DNA from: Ramlibacter rhizophilus
Lineage (GTDB): Bacteria; Pseudomonadota; Gammaproteobacteria; Burkholderiales; Burkholderiaceae_C
Direction of reading: 5' to 3'
Length of the DNA stretch: 64,000 nucleotides
NCBI RefSeq assembly: GCF_004681965.1
Contig: NZ_SMLL01000003.1
Location: 620,001-684,000 of the forward strand
Made by a program: the position numbers and the translations under genes. The notes beneath the pieces were generated by a model, which had not been told where the DNA came from, did no database searches, and was given only the letters and a program-made list of their open reading frames with translations. Positions 21,507-30,664 of the stretch are shown one piece after another; position 1 is the first letter of the stretch, and each line of letters opens with the position of its first letter.

Positions 21507-22168
21507 TGGCTCGCCCGCTGCGGATTGGCGGGCTGCGGCGCCAGGGCGGCCTGCGGGTCGGGCTCGAAGGTGGCGCCGGGCGGCAGCTCGAACTCCGGTG
21601 GGGGTGCGCGGTGGCGGCCGTTGAACGGCTCCGCGCCGTCGAGGCCGTCGCGCGGACGCAGGCCGCCACGCAGATAGCGGTTGCGATGGTGGTCGCCGCG
21701 CGGAACGAAGCGGGCCAGCTCGGTCAGCGCCATCTCGTAGACGCCGCGCTTGAATTCCACCACCACGTCGAGCGGCACCCAGTACTCGTTCCAGCGCCAG
21801 GCGTCGAACTCGGGATGGCTGGTGGCACGCAGGTTGAGGTTCCAGTCCTGCCCCATGAGCTGCAGCAGGTACCAGATCTGTTTCTGGCCCTTGTAGTGGC
21901 CCCGGGCGTCACGGCGGATGTAGCGGTCCGGCACCTCGTAGCGCAACCAGTCACGGGTGCGGGCAATGATGCGCACATGCTCGGGCCGCAGGCCCACCTC
22001 CTCGTGCAGCTCCCGGTACATCGCCTGTTCGGGCGTCTCGCCGCGGTCGATGCCGCCTTGGGGGAACTGCCAGCTGTGGGTGCGTATGCGCTTGCCCCAG
22101 AACACCTGGTTCTTCTGATTGAGCAGGATGATGCCGACGTTGGGCCTGAAGCCGTCGCGGTCAAGCAT
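21503..22168 (-). CDS. rppH: RNA pyrophosphohydrolase RppH
   Basis: Converts 5'-triphosphate mRNA ends to monophosphates and so starts RNase E-dependent decay. The 221-residue protein begins [18 protein letters not shown] and has the Nudix box in [20 protein letters not shown]. Its Pro-rich C-terminal tail of about 50 residues is longer than in E. coli and looks disordered, as in other Burkholderiales. The ATG at 22168 is chosen over a TTG two codons earlier. It is divergent from proS. Confidence 0.94.
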   Translation of the reverse strand: MLDRDGFRPNVGIILLNQKNQVFWGKRIRTHSWQFPQGGIDRGETPEQAMYRELHEEVGLRPEHVRIIARTRDWLRYEVPDRYIRRDARGHYKGQKQIWYLLQLMGQDWNLNLRATSHPEFDAWRWNEYWVPLDVVVEFKRGVYEMALTELARFVPRGDHHRNRYLRGGLRPRDGLDGAEPFNGRHRAPPPEFELPPGATFEPDPQAALAPQPANPQRASQ

Positions 22169-22300
22169 AATCAAACCCCAATTCTTTAACTGAGTTCATT
22201 ATGCACGCCGCCTGCTTGCGCGGCCAGATGACTCAGCGGCCCCTCACCCCCTTGTCCTGCCTGCGTTCACGCGCGCTGTTCCTCGCCTGAAATCCGTTCG

Positions 22301-24046
22301 ATGAAAGCCTCCCAGTTCCTCATCTCCACCCTCAAGGAAGCGCCGGCCGATGCCGAGGTGGTGAGCCACCGGCTGATGACCCGGGCCGGCATGATCAAGA
22401 AGCTGGGCGCCGGCATCTACACCTACATGCCCATGGGGCTGCGCGTGATCCGCAAGGTGGAGGCCATCGTGCGCGAGGAGATGAATCGCGCCGGAGCCGT
22501 GGAGTGCACGATGCCCGTGGTCCAGCCGGCGGAGCTGTGGCAGGAGACCGGCCGCTTCGGAAAGATGGGCCCGGAGCTGCTGCGGATCAAGGACCGCCAC
22601 GACCGCGACTTCGTGGTCCAGCCCACGAGCGAGGAGGTGGTCACCGACATCGCCCGCCAGGAGCTGCGCAGCTACAGGCAGCTGCCCAAAAATCTCTATC
22701 AAATCCAGACGAAGTTCCGTGATGAGCGTCGTCCGCGTTTCGGGCTCATGCGCGGACGCGAGTTCATCATGAAGGACGCCTACAGCTTCGACCGCGACCC
22801 GGCTGCCGCGCAGGCCAGTTACGCGTCCATGGCGCAGGCCTACCGGCGCATCTTCGACCGCTTCGGCCTGCGTTACCGCGCCGTCGCGGCCGACAGCGGT
22901 GCCATCGGCGGCGACCTGTCCGAGGAGTTCCAGGTCATCGCCGCGACGGGCGAGGACGCCATCGTCTACTGCACCGAGAGCGACTACGCGGCCAACCTGG
23001 AAAAGGCCGAGGCGCTGGCTCCTGCCGGCCCGCGGCCCGCGCCATCCCAGGCGATGACGCGCACCCCCACCCCTGGCAAGAGCACCTGCGCCGACGTCGC
23101 CGATCTGCTGGGCATTCCCCTGCGGCACACGGTCAAGTCCATCGTGCTGGCCACCGACCGCACCGATGCCTCGGGCCAGGGCACGCAGGTGCAGGTCTGG
23201 CTGCTGCTGCTGCGCGGCGACCATGACATGAACGAGGTGAAGGTCGGCAAGGTGCCGGGCCTGGAGGCGGGCTTTCGCTTCGCCACCGTGCCCGAGATCG
23301 CGGATCACTTCGGCACCCGCCCCGGTTACCTGGGGCCCGTGGGGCTCAAGCGGCCGGTCAAGATCGTGGCCGACCGCGAGGTGAGCCTCATGGCCGACTG
23401 GGTCTGCGGCGCCAACGAGGAAGACATGCACCTCACCGGCGTCAACTGGGGCCGCGATCTGCCCGAGCCCGATCTGGTGGCGGACCTGCGCAACGTGGTC
23501 GAGGGCGACCTCTCGCCCGACGGCAAGGGGCGCCTGGCCATCGAGCGCGGCATCGAGGTCGGCCATGTCTTCTACCTCGGCACCAAGTACAGCCGCGCCA
23601 TGGAAGCCACCTTCCTGGACGAGTCCGGCAAGCCGCAGTACCTGGAGATGGGCTGTTACGGCATCGGCATCACCCGGCTGCCGGCGGCGGCCGTGGAGCA
23701 GAACCACGACGAGCGCGGCATGATCTGGCCCGATGCCATCGCGCCCTTCACGGTGGTGCTGTGCCCCATCGGCATGGACCGCAGCGCCGAGGTGCGCGAG
23801 GCGGCGCAGAAGCTGCACGACGAATTGCAGGCGGCCGGCGTGGACGTGATGCTCGACGACCGGGGCGAGCGCCCCGGCGCCATGTTCGCCGACTGGGAGC
23901 TCATCGGTGTGCCGCACCGCGTGGTTCTCTCCGACCGCGGCCTAAAGGAAGGGCAGGTGGAGTACCAGCACCGCCGCGACGCAGCGGCCACGCGCGTGTC
24001 GGCGGCCGAGGTGCGGGCCTTCCTGCTCGAGCGCCTGAGCGCATGA
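22301..24046 (+). CDS. proS: Prolyl-tRNA synthetase
   Basis: Charges tRNA-Pro. The 581-residue bacterial form has class II motifs ([17 protein letters not shown] in motif 2, GIGITRL in motif 3), the editing insertion at about 225-405, and a C-terminal anticodon-binding domain. No Shine-Dalgarno sequence is seen; TGAAAT ends seven bases before the ATG. Its stop overlaps the start of the next gene (ATGA). Confidence 0.97.
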   Translation: MKASQFLISTLKEAPADAEVVSHRLMTRAGMIKKLGAGIYTYMPMGLRVIRKVEAIVREEMNRAGAVECTMPVVQPAELWQETGRFGKMGPELLRIKDRHDRDFVVQPTSEEVVTDIARQELRSYRQLPKNLYQIQTKFRDERRPRFGLMRGREFIMKDAYSFDRDPAAAQASYASMAQAYRRIFDRFGLRYRAVAADSGAIGGDLSEEFQVIAATGEDAIVYCTESDYAANLEKAEALAPAGPRPAPSQAMTRTPTPGKSTCADVADLLGIPLRHTVKSIVLATDRTDASGQGTQVQVWLLLLRGDHDMNEVKVGKVPGLEAGFRFATVPEIADHFGTRPGYLGPVGLKRPVKIVADREVSLMADWVCGANEEDMHLTGVNWGRDLPEPDLVADLRNVVEGDLSPDGKGRLAIERGIEVGHVFYLGTKYSRAMEATFLDESGKPQYLEMGCYGIGITRLPAAAVEQNHDERGMIWPDAIAPFTVVLCPIGMDRSAEVREAAQKLHDELQAAGVDVMLDDRGERPGAMFADWELIGVPHRVVLSDRGLKEGQVEYQHRRDAAATRVSAAEVRAFLLERLSA

Positions 24047-24681
24047 TCACGCGCCGCAGCTGCCTGCGCGGTGTGGCCGGCTTCGGCCTGCTGCCGCTCG
24101 CGGGAGGCGCATTGGCCGGACAGCTGGAAGAGCCGCTCGGGGATTCCGTGCGTTCCGCACTGAGCTCGGCCATCGCCAACGCGGCGCCGCCGGTGCCCGA
24201 GTTCCCCAGCACGGAAGCGCGCCTGGCCTACCTGCGCTGGCTGCAGGCCATGAGCACGCGCCTGATGCGGCGCAAGACCAGCTTCAACGAGCGCAAGGAA
24301 TTCCTGCAGACCGTCTGGTACGAGAGCCGCCGCGCGGGCTTGGACACCAGCCTCGTGCTGGGCCTCATCCAGGTGGAGAGCGCCTTTCGCAAGTTCGCGG
24401 TGAGCGTGGCCGGGGCGCGAGGCTACATGCAGGTCATGCCCTTCTGGAGCCGGCTCATCGGGGACGGCGACCCGGGCAAGCTGTTCCACATGCAGACCAA
24501 CCTGCGTTTCGGCTGCGTCATCCTGCGCCACTACATCGACCGCGAACGCGGCGACCTGTTCATGGCACTGGGTCGCTACAACGGAAGCCGCGGCAGGGCG
24601 CCTTACCCCGATGCGGTGTTCGCCGCCCAGCGCCACTGGCAGTGGCGCGACCTGCCGCCGCCCGCCGGCGAGCGTAGCTGA
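24043..24681 (+). CDS. Lytic transglycosylase (SLT family)
   Basis: A 212-residue exported peptidoglycan-cleaving enzyme. The N-terminus [22 protein letters not shown] is a Tat-like signal. The catalytic Glu is in [19 protein letters not shown] and the fold continues with [13 protein letters not shown] and the [10 protein letters not shown] motif, typical of the soluble lytic transglycosylase family 1. The ATG overlaps the proS stop. Whether it acts in general wall turnover or in assembly of an envelope machine cannot be told. Confidence 0.9.
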   Translation: MITRRSCLRGVAGFGLLPLAGGALAGQLEEPLGDSVRSALSSAIANAAPPVPEFPSTEARLAYLRWLQAMSTRLMRRKTSFNERKEFLQTVWYESRRAGLDTSLVLGLIQVESAFRKFAVSVAGARGYMQVMPFWSRLIGDGDPGKLFHMQTNLRFGCVILRHYIDRERGDLFMALGRYNGSRGRAPYPDAVFAAQRHWQWRDLPPPAGERS

Positions 24682-24694
24682 TCGGGCGCCCCCG

Positions 24695-25693
24695 CTACTG
24701 CACGAAGCCGATCTTCGCCTTGCCGCCGGAAAGCCGGGGCAGGTCGTCCGTGCGGACCTCGCCGCGGCCGTCCAGGCGCGCGTTGCCGAAGCCCGTCATG
24801 AGCGCGCGGCGCATCTCGCGCGGCGCCAGCTCCGCCAGCAGGTCCAGCACGTCCGGTGCGGGTTCCGGATCGAAGCTCGCGCCCCAGCCATGCTCGGCGC
24901 AGATCGAGCGGTACAGGTTGCGCGCGATCTGCCGTGCGGCCTCGGCGCTCGGCGGCTCCACCTCGAACACGTTCATCCGGTTGAGGATGGGTTCCGGGAT
25001 GGCGCGCTCGTCGTTGGCGGTCATGATCCAGATGACCTGGCTCGCGTCGATGGGTACCTCGGCGAACTCGTCCATGAAGCAGCCGGCGGTATCGTGTTCC
25101 AGCAACCCGTAGAGCGCGCCCAGCGGGTCGTACTGCGCCTCGCAGGCCGCCTTGTCGATCTCGTCCACCACGATGACCGGATTGGCGTACTGCCCGTCGA
25201 CGATGGCCTCGAACACCTTGCCCGGCTTGGCCCCCTTCCACTGCGAGGACGCGCCGGAGAGCAGCCAGCCGGCCGTCATGGCGCTCATGGGCACCAGGCA
25301 CATGCCGGTCCCCAGCAGCTCGGCCAGCTTGCGCGCGAAATGCGTCTTGCCGATGCCCGGCGGGCCCAGCAGCAGCATGGGCGTGACCTCCAGGCCGTCG
25401 CGGCAGTCCTGTGACAAGGCGACGTGGCGCTTGACGTCGTCCAGCGCGTCGCTGAAGTTGGGCAACTGCTCGTAGAGCTGCGCCATGTCCGGAATGCCGC
25501 TGGGCTTGACCTGGAAGCGCTCGGGGCCGCGCTCGAGCATGCGCTCGTAGGTGCTGCGCAAATTCTCGTGTTCGCGCGCGGGCAGCTTGGCCAGCTTGCG
25601 CTCCACGTCCTGCGGCCGATAGACGTGGCGGACCTGCGCGATCGGAAGGCTGAAGATCGCCGGATCGCAGGGCACCAGGGGGTTGGTCGACAT
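24695..25693 (-). CDS. Lon-like AAA+ ATPase lacking a protease domain
   Basis: A 332-residue AAA+ protein. It has Walker A GPPGIGKTHFARKL near 120, Walker B VIVVDEIDKA, sensor 1 IMTANDERAIP and an NRM/arginine region, with the AAA part most like that of Lon proteases (LSQDCRDGLEVTPMLLLGPP). There is no Ser-Lys protease domain and no zinc or substrate domain that I recognise; about 110 residues precede the AAA core. The ATG at 25693 follows GGAGG. A sigma-54-like promoter lies upstream. The function is unknown. Confidence 0.85.
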   Translation of the reverse strand: MSTNPLVPCDPAIFSLPIAQVRHVYRPQDVERKLAKLPAREHENLRSTYERMLERGPERFQVKPSGIPDMAQLYEQLPNFSDALDDVKRHVALSQDCRDGLEVTPMLLLGPPGIGKTHFARKLAELLGTGMCLVPMSAMTAGWLLSGASSQWKGAKPGKVFEAIVDGQYANPVIVVDEIDKAACEAQYDPLGALYGLLEHDTAGCFMDEFAEVPIDASQVIWIMTANDERAIPEPILNRMNVFEVEPPSAEAARQIARNLYRSICAEHGWGASFDPEPAPDVLDLLAELAPREMRRALMTGFGNARLDGRGEVRTDDLPRLSGGKAKIGFVQ

Positions 25694-25713
25694 GCGCACC
25701 TCCTTGCACGACT

Positions 25714-25762
25714 TGCTGGACATTCCAGCACAGGCCGTGCCAGCCCGGCAATCCGGATTGCC
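25714..25762. repeat. Two palindromes overlapping/flanking the ATPase promoter
   Basis: TGCTGG-ACATT-CCAGCA (25714-25730) overlaps the -12 end, and the perfect 16-bp palindrome GGCAATCCGGATTGCC (25747-25762) lies directly upstream of the -24 end. Both could bind a dimeric regulator; which, if any, is unknown. Confidence 0.5.
25727..25743 (-). promoter_or_regulatory. Candidate sigma-54 promoter for the Lon-like ATPase
   Basis: On the minus strand CTGGCACGGCCTGTGCT matches YTGGCACG-N4-TTGCW with one mismatch (GTGC for TTGC). The essential GG and GC are ten bases apart. The expected start is about 22 bases before the ATG, leaving room for GGAGG. Confidence 0.55.
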
Positions 25763-25769
25763 TCGACTG

Positions 25770-25792
25770 CGCGTCGGGCGATGGCCGACGCG
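25770..25792 (-). terminator. Hairpin after grxD
   Basis: An 8-bp stem CGCGTCGG/CCGACGCG with a seven-base loop, 35 bases after the grxD stop. There is no T tract, so factor-independent termination is uncertain. Confidence 0.35.
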
Positions 25793-25826
25793 ACTGGCAG
25801 CCGCCGGCCGCGGCTGCTGACGGGAA

Positions 25827-26162
25827 TCAGGACGAGCGCGCGGCGGACGAGCTCAGCACCTGCTGCAGCTCGCCGCTTTCGTACATCTCCATCATGATGT
25901 CCGAGCCGCCGATGAATTCGCCCTTGACGTACAGCTGCGGGATGGTGGGCCAGTTGCTGTATTCCTTGATGCCCTGGCGGATGCCGTCGTCCTCGAGCAC
26001 GTTCACGGTGGTGACGCTGCGCGGATCGACGCCGCAGGCCTTGAGGATCTGGATGGCACGGCCGGAGAAGCCGCACATGGGGAAGCTGGCGTTGCCCTTC
26101 ATGAACAGCAGCACGTCGCTGTTCTTCACGAGTTGGTCGATGCGTTGCTGGGTGTCGCTCAT
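25827..26162 (-). CDS. grxD: Monothiol glutaredoxin GrxD
   Basis: A 111-residue monothiol glutaredoxin that carries or transfers [2Fe-2S] clusters with glutathione. The active site is CGFS in FPMCGFSGRAIQIL; WPTIPQLYVKGEFIGGSDI is the glutathione-binding part. GAGAG precedes the ATG. It is the last gene of hemA-prfA-prmC-grxD, separated from prmC by 71 bases, with a GATAAT in the gap that could serve as an extra promoter. Confidence 0.95.
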   Translation of the reverse strand: MSDTQQRIDQLVKNSDVLLFMKGNASFPMCGFSGRAIQILKACGVDPRSVTTVNVLEDDGIRQGIKEYSNWPTIPQLYVKGEFIGGSDIMMEMYESGELQQVLSSSAARSS

Positions 26163-26233
26163 GGTGTCTCTCGCAAGGTGAGGGCTGGGACGGTGAGGCG
26201 CCCCAGCCATGGTCTGGGCGTGATTATCCCGCT

Positions 26234-27070
26234 TCAGGCCGGTCGCTGCCCGCCGCTGCATCGTTCGACGCCGGCCAGGTCGCGGCGGCTGTGCACCTGC
26301 ACCAGGCCCGCCTCGCGCAGCAGCACGCGCACCGCTTCGGCCTGGTCGAAGCCGTGCTCCAGCAGCAGCCAGCCGCCCGGGGCCAGGTGGCGGGGTGCCT
26401 GCGCCACGATGAGCCGGATATCGTCCAGCCCGTCGGCGCCCGAGACCAGCGCGCTGCGCGGCTCGTGGACGAGGTCGGGCAGGTGTGGGTCGCCCTCGGC
26501 GATGTAGGGCGGATTGCTCAGGATGAGGTTCCAGTCGCCCGCCGCGCCATCCAGCCAGGACGCCTGCCGCAGGGGCAGCCGCAGCCCCAGGGCGAGCGCG
26601 TTCTCCGCTGCCACCGCCAGGGCTTCGGCGCTGCGATCCACCGCCTCGACCCGTGCGTCGGGCCGTCGATGGGCCAGGGCCAGGGCGATCGCGCCGCTGC
26701 CGGTGCCCAGGTCGATGATGCGCGGGCTGTCCATGCCTTCGGCGCACTCCAGCGCCCAGTCCACCAGGGTTTCCGTATCGGGGCGCGGCACCAGCACGCG
26801 GGCGTCCACGCGCAGGGGCAGGCCGTGGAATTCCTTGTGGCCCACGAGATAGGCCAGCGGCTCGCCGCGCCCGCGCCGGGTGCACAGCGCCTCGAACTGG
26901 TGCTGCTGCGCGGCATCCATCGCATCGTTGTCGTGCGCGATCAGCCAGGCGCGGTTGGCGCCTTCCCGGCCCAGCGCGTGCAGCAGCAGCAACTGCGCAT
27001 CGAGCCGCGCGAGCCCTCGCGCCTGCGCCCACGCCAGCGCCCGCGCCACCGTGAGCAAGGGCGTGTTCAC
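26234..27070 (-). CDS. prmC: Release-factor glutamine methyltransferase PrmC
   Basis: Methylates the Gln of the GGQ motif in RF1 and RF2. The 278-residue protein has the SAM-binding [14 protein letters not shown] and the catalytic NPPY. The GTG at 27070 overlaps the stop of prfA (GTGA), so the enzyme and its substrate RF1 are translationally coupled. Cytoplasmic. Confidence 0.95.
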   Translation of the reverse strand: MNTPLLTVARALAWAQARGLARLDAQLLLLHALGREGANRAWLIAHDNDAMDAAQQHQFEALCTRRGRGEPLAYLVGHKEFHGLPLRVDARVLVPRPDTETLVDWALECAEGMDSPRIIDLGTGSGAIALALAHRRPDARVEAVDRSAEALAVAAENALALGLRLPLRQASWLDGAAGDWNLILSNPPYIAEGDPHLPDLVHEPRSALVSGADGLDDIRLIVAQAPRHLAPGGWLLLEHGFDQAEAVRVLLREAGLVQVHSRRDLAGVERCSGGQRPA

Positions 27071-28164
27071 GCGCGCGCTCCGTGGGGGTTGGCCTCCAGC
27101 TCGGCCAGCTGTTCGGCCTTGCGGGCGAGCAGCAGGCCCTCGATCAGCTCGTCGAGCTCGCCTTCCATCACGAAACCCAGCTTGTACAGGGTCAGGTTGA
27201 TGCGGTGGTCCGTCACGCGGCCCTGCGGGAAGTTGTAGGTGCGGATGCGGTCGCTGCGGTCGCCGCTGCCGATCAGCCCCTTGCGCGTGGCCGCCTCGCG
27301 CGCGGCGCGCTCGGCCCGCTCGGCCTCCTGGATGCGCGCGGCCAGCACCTGCAGTGCCTTGGCCTTGTTGCGGTGCTGCGAGCGGTCGTCCTGGCACTCG
27401 GCGACGATGCCGGTGGGCAGGTGCGTCACGCGCACCGCCGAATCGGTCTTGTTGATGTGCTGGCCGCCCGCGCCCGAGGCACGGAAGGTGTCGATGCGAA
27501 GCTCGGCCGGGTTGATCTGCACCGCCTGCGCTTCGTCCGGCTCGGCCAGCGCCGCGACGGTGCAGGCGCTGGTGTGGATGCGCCCCTGCGTCTCAGTGGC
27601 GGGAACGCGCTGCACGCGGTGGCCGCCCGACTCGAACTTCAGCTTGCCGTAGGCGCCTTCGCCCACCACGCGCACCACAACCTCCTTGAAGCCGCCGACC
27701 TCGCCCTCGCTCTGGCTCACGAGTTCGCAGCGCCAGCCCTGGCGCTCGGCATAGCGGGTGTACATGCGAAGCAGGTCGCCGGCGAAGAGGGCGGATTCAT
27801 CGCCGCCCGTGCCGGCGCGGATCTCCAGGAACACGTTGCGAACATCGTCCGGATCGCGGGGCAGCAGCAACTGCTGCAGCTGCTCCTCCAGGCCGGGCAG
27901 TTCGGCTTCGACGGCCTCGATCTCCTCCCGGGCCATCTCGGCCATGTCCGGGTCCGCCGCCATCTGGCGCGCCTCGGCCAGGTCCGCTTCGCGCTGGCGA
28001 TAGCGCTCGAAGAGGGCCGCCACCTCGCTGACCTCCGCATGCTCGCGGGTGAGCGTGCGCAGGCGCTCCATGTCCTGGGCCACCTCGGGCTGCTGCAGGA
28101 AGAAGTCCAGCTCCTGCAGGCGGACGGGGTAGCGCTCGAGTTGCTGGCGGAGAAAGGGTTTCAT
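27067..28164 (-). CDS. prfA: Peptide chain release factor 1
   Basis: Recognises UAA and UAG stop codons and triggers peptide release. The 365-residue protein has the GGQ motif in [11 protein letters not shown] and the anticodon-like region near residue 185 ([14 protein letters not shown]). It lies 88 bases after hemA; that gap has no obvious signal. The ATG at 28164 lacks a strong ribosome-binding site. Confidence 0.97.
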   Translation of the reverse strand: MKPFLRQQLERYPVRLQELDFFLQQPEVAQDMERLRTLTREHAEVSEVAALFERYRQREADLAEARQMAADPDMAEMAREEIEAVEAELPGLEEQLQQLLLPRDPDDVRNVFLEIRAGTGGDESALFAGDLLRMYTRYAERQGWRCELVSQSEGEVGGFKEVVVRVVGEGAYGKLKFESGGHRVQRVPATETQGRIHTSACTVAALAEPDEAQAVQINPAELRIDTFRASGAGGQHINKTDSAVRVTHLPTGIVAECQDDRSQHRNKAKALQVLAARIQEAERAERAAREAATRKGLIGSGDRSDRIRTYNFPQGRVTDHRINLTLYKLGFVMEGELDELIEGLLLARKAEQLAELEANPHGARA

Positions 28165-28253
28165 GGACGGGCAAGGAAGCAAGGGCCGGCTGGCTGCCGG
28201 GGAAGCAGGACGCCCGCCGCCGGTCGGCGCAGGCGCGGCGGCGGCGAACGCCG

Positions 28254-29525
28254 CTAACGTTCCTTGCGCAGGAAGAAGTGCTGGATGGCCGTCGTGGCGC
28301 GCTCGCGCGCCTGCTCGTCGCCGGCGTGCAGTTCGGCCATGGCGCCGTGCAGCATCTTCTGGGTGAGGCCGCGCGAGAGGGCTTCCATCACGGTGTCCAC
28401 GTCCTCGCCGCGCGCGAGCAGCCGGCGAGCGCGCGCGATCTCCAGCTCGCGCCACTCGTCGGCCTGCGCCTGCAGCTGCCGGATCAGCGGCACGGCGCGC
28501 CGCTGGTCCATCCAGTGCAGGAAGCTCTGCACCCCGGCATCGACGATGGCCTCGGCCTGGGCCACGGCGGCTTCGCGGTGCGCCTGCCCCGTCTGCACCA
28601 CGTGGGCCAGGTCGTCCACGGTGTAGAGGTACACGTCTTCCAGCGCCTTGACCTCCGGCTCGATGTCGCGCGGCACGGCCAGGTCCACCATGAACATGGG
28701 ACGGTGCTTGCGCGCCTTGAGCGCGCGCTCCACCGCGCCCAGGCCGATGATGGGAAGCTGCGAAGCGGTGGAGCTGATGACCGCGTCGAACTCGTGCAGG
28801 CGGTCGGGAATCTCGGACAGGCGCATCGTCTCCGCGCCGAAGCGCGTGGCGAGCTTCTCGCCGCGCTCCAGCGTGCGGTTGGCGATGGCGATGGACCGGG
28901 GCTCGCGCGCCGCGAAGTGCGTGGCGGCCAGCTCGATCATCTCGCCCGCGCCGACGAAGAGCACTCGGATCTGGCGCAGGTCCTCGAAAAGCTGCGCGGC
29001 CAGGCGCACGGCAGCGGCCGACATGCTGATCGAGTGCGCGCCGATCTCGGTGGCCGTGCGCACCTCCTTCGCCACGGCGAAGGAGCGCTGGAACAGCTGG
29101 TTGAGCGTGGTGCCCAGGGCGCCGGCCTGGTCGGCCGCACGCACCGCGTCCTTGAGCTGCCCGAGGATCTGCGCCTCGCCCAGCACCATGGAGTCCAGCC
29201 CGCTGGCCACGCGGAAGGCGTGCCGCGCGGCGCCGCCGTCCTGCAGGGTGTAGGCATGCGAGCGCAGCAGCGCCGGGGCCACGCCGCCGGATTGCGCCAG
29301 CCATTCGATGGTGGGCTCCAGGACCTGGCCGTCGCCGGCGCAGTAGATCTCGGTGCGGTTGCAGGTGGAGAGGATGGCGGCCTCGGGATGCTCGCCGGCG
29401 TGGCCGTGAAGACGCTGGCGCAAGGCGCCCAAGGTGGGGCCGATCTGGTCCACGGCGAACGCGAAGCGGCCCCGCAGGTCCAGCGGCGCGGTCGTGTGAT
29501 TGATGCCAAGGGCCCAGACTGCCAT
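28254..29525 (-). CDS. hemA: Glutamyl-tRNA reductase
   Basis: First committed step of tetrapyrrole synthesis in the C5 pathway: reduces Glu-tRNA to glutamate-1-semialdehyde with NADPH. The 423-residue protein has [13 protein letters not shown], the catalytic Cys in [11 protein letters not shown], the NADPH site [11 protein letters not shown] and the C-terminal dimerisation helix. A TATAAT ends six bases before the ATG with no Shine-Dalgarno sequence between, suggesting a leaderless mRNA. It starts the hemA-prfA-prmC-grxD operon. Confidence 0.97.
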   Translation of the reverse strand: MAVWALGINHTTAPLDLRGRFAFAVDQIGPTLGALRQRLHGHAGEHPEAAILSTCNRTEIYCAGDGQVLEPTIEWLAQSGGVAPALLRSHAYTLQDGGAARHAFRVASGLDSMVLGEAQILGQLKDAVRAADQAGALGTTLNQLFQRSFAVAKEVRTATEIGAHSISMSAAAVRLAAQLFEDLRQIRVLFVGAGEMIELAATHFAAREPRSIAIANRTLERGEKLATRFGAETMRLSEIPDRLHEFDAVISSTASQLPIIGLGAVERALKARKHRPMFMVDLAVPRDIEPEVKALEDVYLYTVDDLAHVVQTGQAHREAAVAQAEAIVDAGVQSFLHWMDQRRAVPLIRQLQAQADEWRELEIARARRLLARGEDVDTVMEALSRGLTQKMLHGAMAELHAGDEQARERATTAIQHFFLRKER

Positions 29526-29531
29526 GGCTGA

Positions 29532-29537
29532 ATTATA
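29532..29537 (-). promoter_or_regulatory. -10 box (TATAAT) six bases before hemA
   Basis: A perfect TATAAT whose end lies six bases from the hemA ATG. It is inside the short inverted repeat TGAATT-ATAA-AATTCA (29529-29544). Transcription would start at about the A of the ATG. Confidence 0.55.
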
Positions 29538-29595
29538 AAATTCAGGATGGCGCCGGCGCTCGTGTCCGGGCTCCCCGGCGTCTGCCCCCTACGGC

Positions 29596-29874
29596 ATGGG
29601 ACCGATCGACTTCCTCATCCACCTGTTCAACTTCGTGCTGCCCGCGCTCGCGCTGGGCCTGGTGCTGCCGCTGGCCGGGCGCTGGCTGGGCGGCAGCCGG
29701 CGCCTGGTGGTGCGCTACTGGCCGCAGGTGGGCGTGTGCGTGGGCGCCGGCGTGGCGGTGCTATTGCTGGGCTTGTGGGGCTTCGGCCGCGACGGAAAGA
29801 TGGCCACCTACGGCGCGCTGGTGCTGGCCGTGGCCACGGTGCAGTGGCTCATGGCCGGGGGCTGGCGCCGATAA
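29596..29874 (+). CDS. Small membrane protein of unknown function
   Basis: A 92-residue hydrophobic protein with about three membrane segments (about 10-30, 45-62 and 70-88) separated by short Arg-rich loops (GRWLGGSRRLVVRYW). I do not recognise the family. The start has no good ribosome-binding site. Its stop lies eight bases before yaaA, and its TAA is part of a GATAAT box placed six bases before the yaaA ATG. Confidence 0.65.
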   Translation: MGPIDFLIHLFNFVLPALALGLVLPLAGRWLGGSRRLVVRYWPQVGVCVGAGVAVLLLGLWGFGRDGKMATYGALVLAVATVQWLMAGGWRR

Positions 29875-29875
29875 T
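29870..29875 (+). promoter_or_regulatory. -10-like box six bases before yaaA
   Basis: GATAAT ends six bases before the yaaA ATG; no ribosome-binding site is visible. The box includes the stop codon of the preceding gene, so it may be coincidence. Confidence 0.4.
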
Positions 29876-29881
29876 CGGCTC

Positions 29882-30664
29882 ATGCTTTTCGTCCTGTCTC
29901 CGGCCAAGTCGCTGGACTATGAGAGTCCGCTCGCTTCGCTGCCGCACACCCTGCCGCGCTTCACCAAGGACTCGGCGCAGCTGGTCGATGTCCTGCGTGC
30001 CAAGTCGCCCCAGCAGATCGCTGAACTCATGAGCCTGAGCGACTCGCTGGCGGCGCTGAATGCGGCCCGCTACGAGGCCTGGTCGCCGCGCTTCAGCGCC
30101 CGCAATTCACGGCAGGCCGTGCTGGCCTTCGATGGCGACGTGTACGACGGGCTGGCCGCGCGCAGCCTCTCGCCCGAAGACCTGGAGTGGGCGCAGGCGC
30201 ATCTGGCCATCCTCAGTGGCCTGTACGGCGTGCTGCGGCCGCTGGACTGGATGCAGCCCTACCGGCTGGAAATGGGCACGACGCTCGCGGTCGGCTCCTC
30301 GGCCAACCTCTACCAGTTCTGGGGGCCGCGCATCGCCGACTGCCTGAACAGGCAGCTTGCGGCCGATGCCACGCCCGTGCTGGTGAACCTCGCCTCGCAG
30401 GAGTACTTCAAGGCCGTGGACCGCAAGGTGCTCAAGGCGCGCATCATCGAATGCGTGTTCGAGGACTGGAAGGGCGGGCAGTACAAGATCATCAGCTTCT
30501 TCGCCAAGAAGGCCCGCGGCCTGATGGCGCGCTATGCCATCACGCACCGGGTGGCCACGCCCCGCCAGCTCGAAGGATTCGATTTGGACGGCTATGCCTT
30601 CCACGCGGCCGCGTCCGAGCCGGACCGGCTGGTGTTCCGCAGAAGATTGGAGACATCGTCATGA
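29882..30664 (+). CDS. yaaA: Peroxide stress protein YaaA (DUF328)
   Basis: A DNA-binding protein that in E. coli lowers free iron and protects against hydrogen peroxide. The 260-residue protein begins MLFVLSPAKSLDYESP and has the family's YDGLAARSL, SGLYGVLRPLDWMQPYRLEMG and FFAKKARGLMARY segments. It overlaps the next gene, an iron-dependent oxygenase, by four bases (ATGA). A shared link through iron is possible but unproven. Confidence 0.95.
   Translation: MLFVLSPAKSLDYESPLASLPHTLPRFTKDSAQLVDVLRAKSPQQIAELMSLSDSLAALNAARYEAWSPRFSARNSRQAVLAFDGDVYDGLAARSLSPEDLEWAQAHLAILSGLYGVLRPLDWMQPYRLEMGTTLAVGSSANLYQFWGPRIADCLNRQLAADATPVLVNLASQEYFKAVDRKVLKARIIECVFEDWKGGQYKIISFFAKKARGLMARYAITHRVATPRQLEGFDLDGYAFHAAASEPDRLVFRRRLETSS

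Noticed and set aside
22244..23917. A long minus-strand frame opposite proS
   Set aside because: Antisense shadow with no domain; proS is complete on the plus strand.
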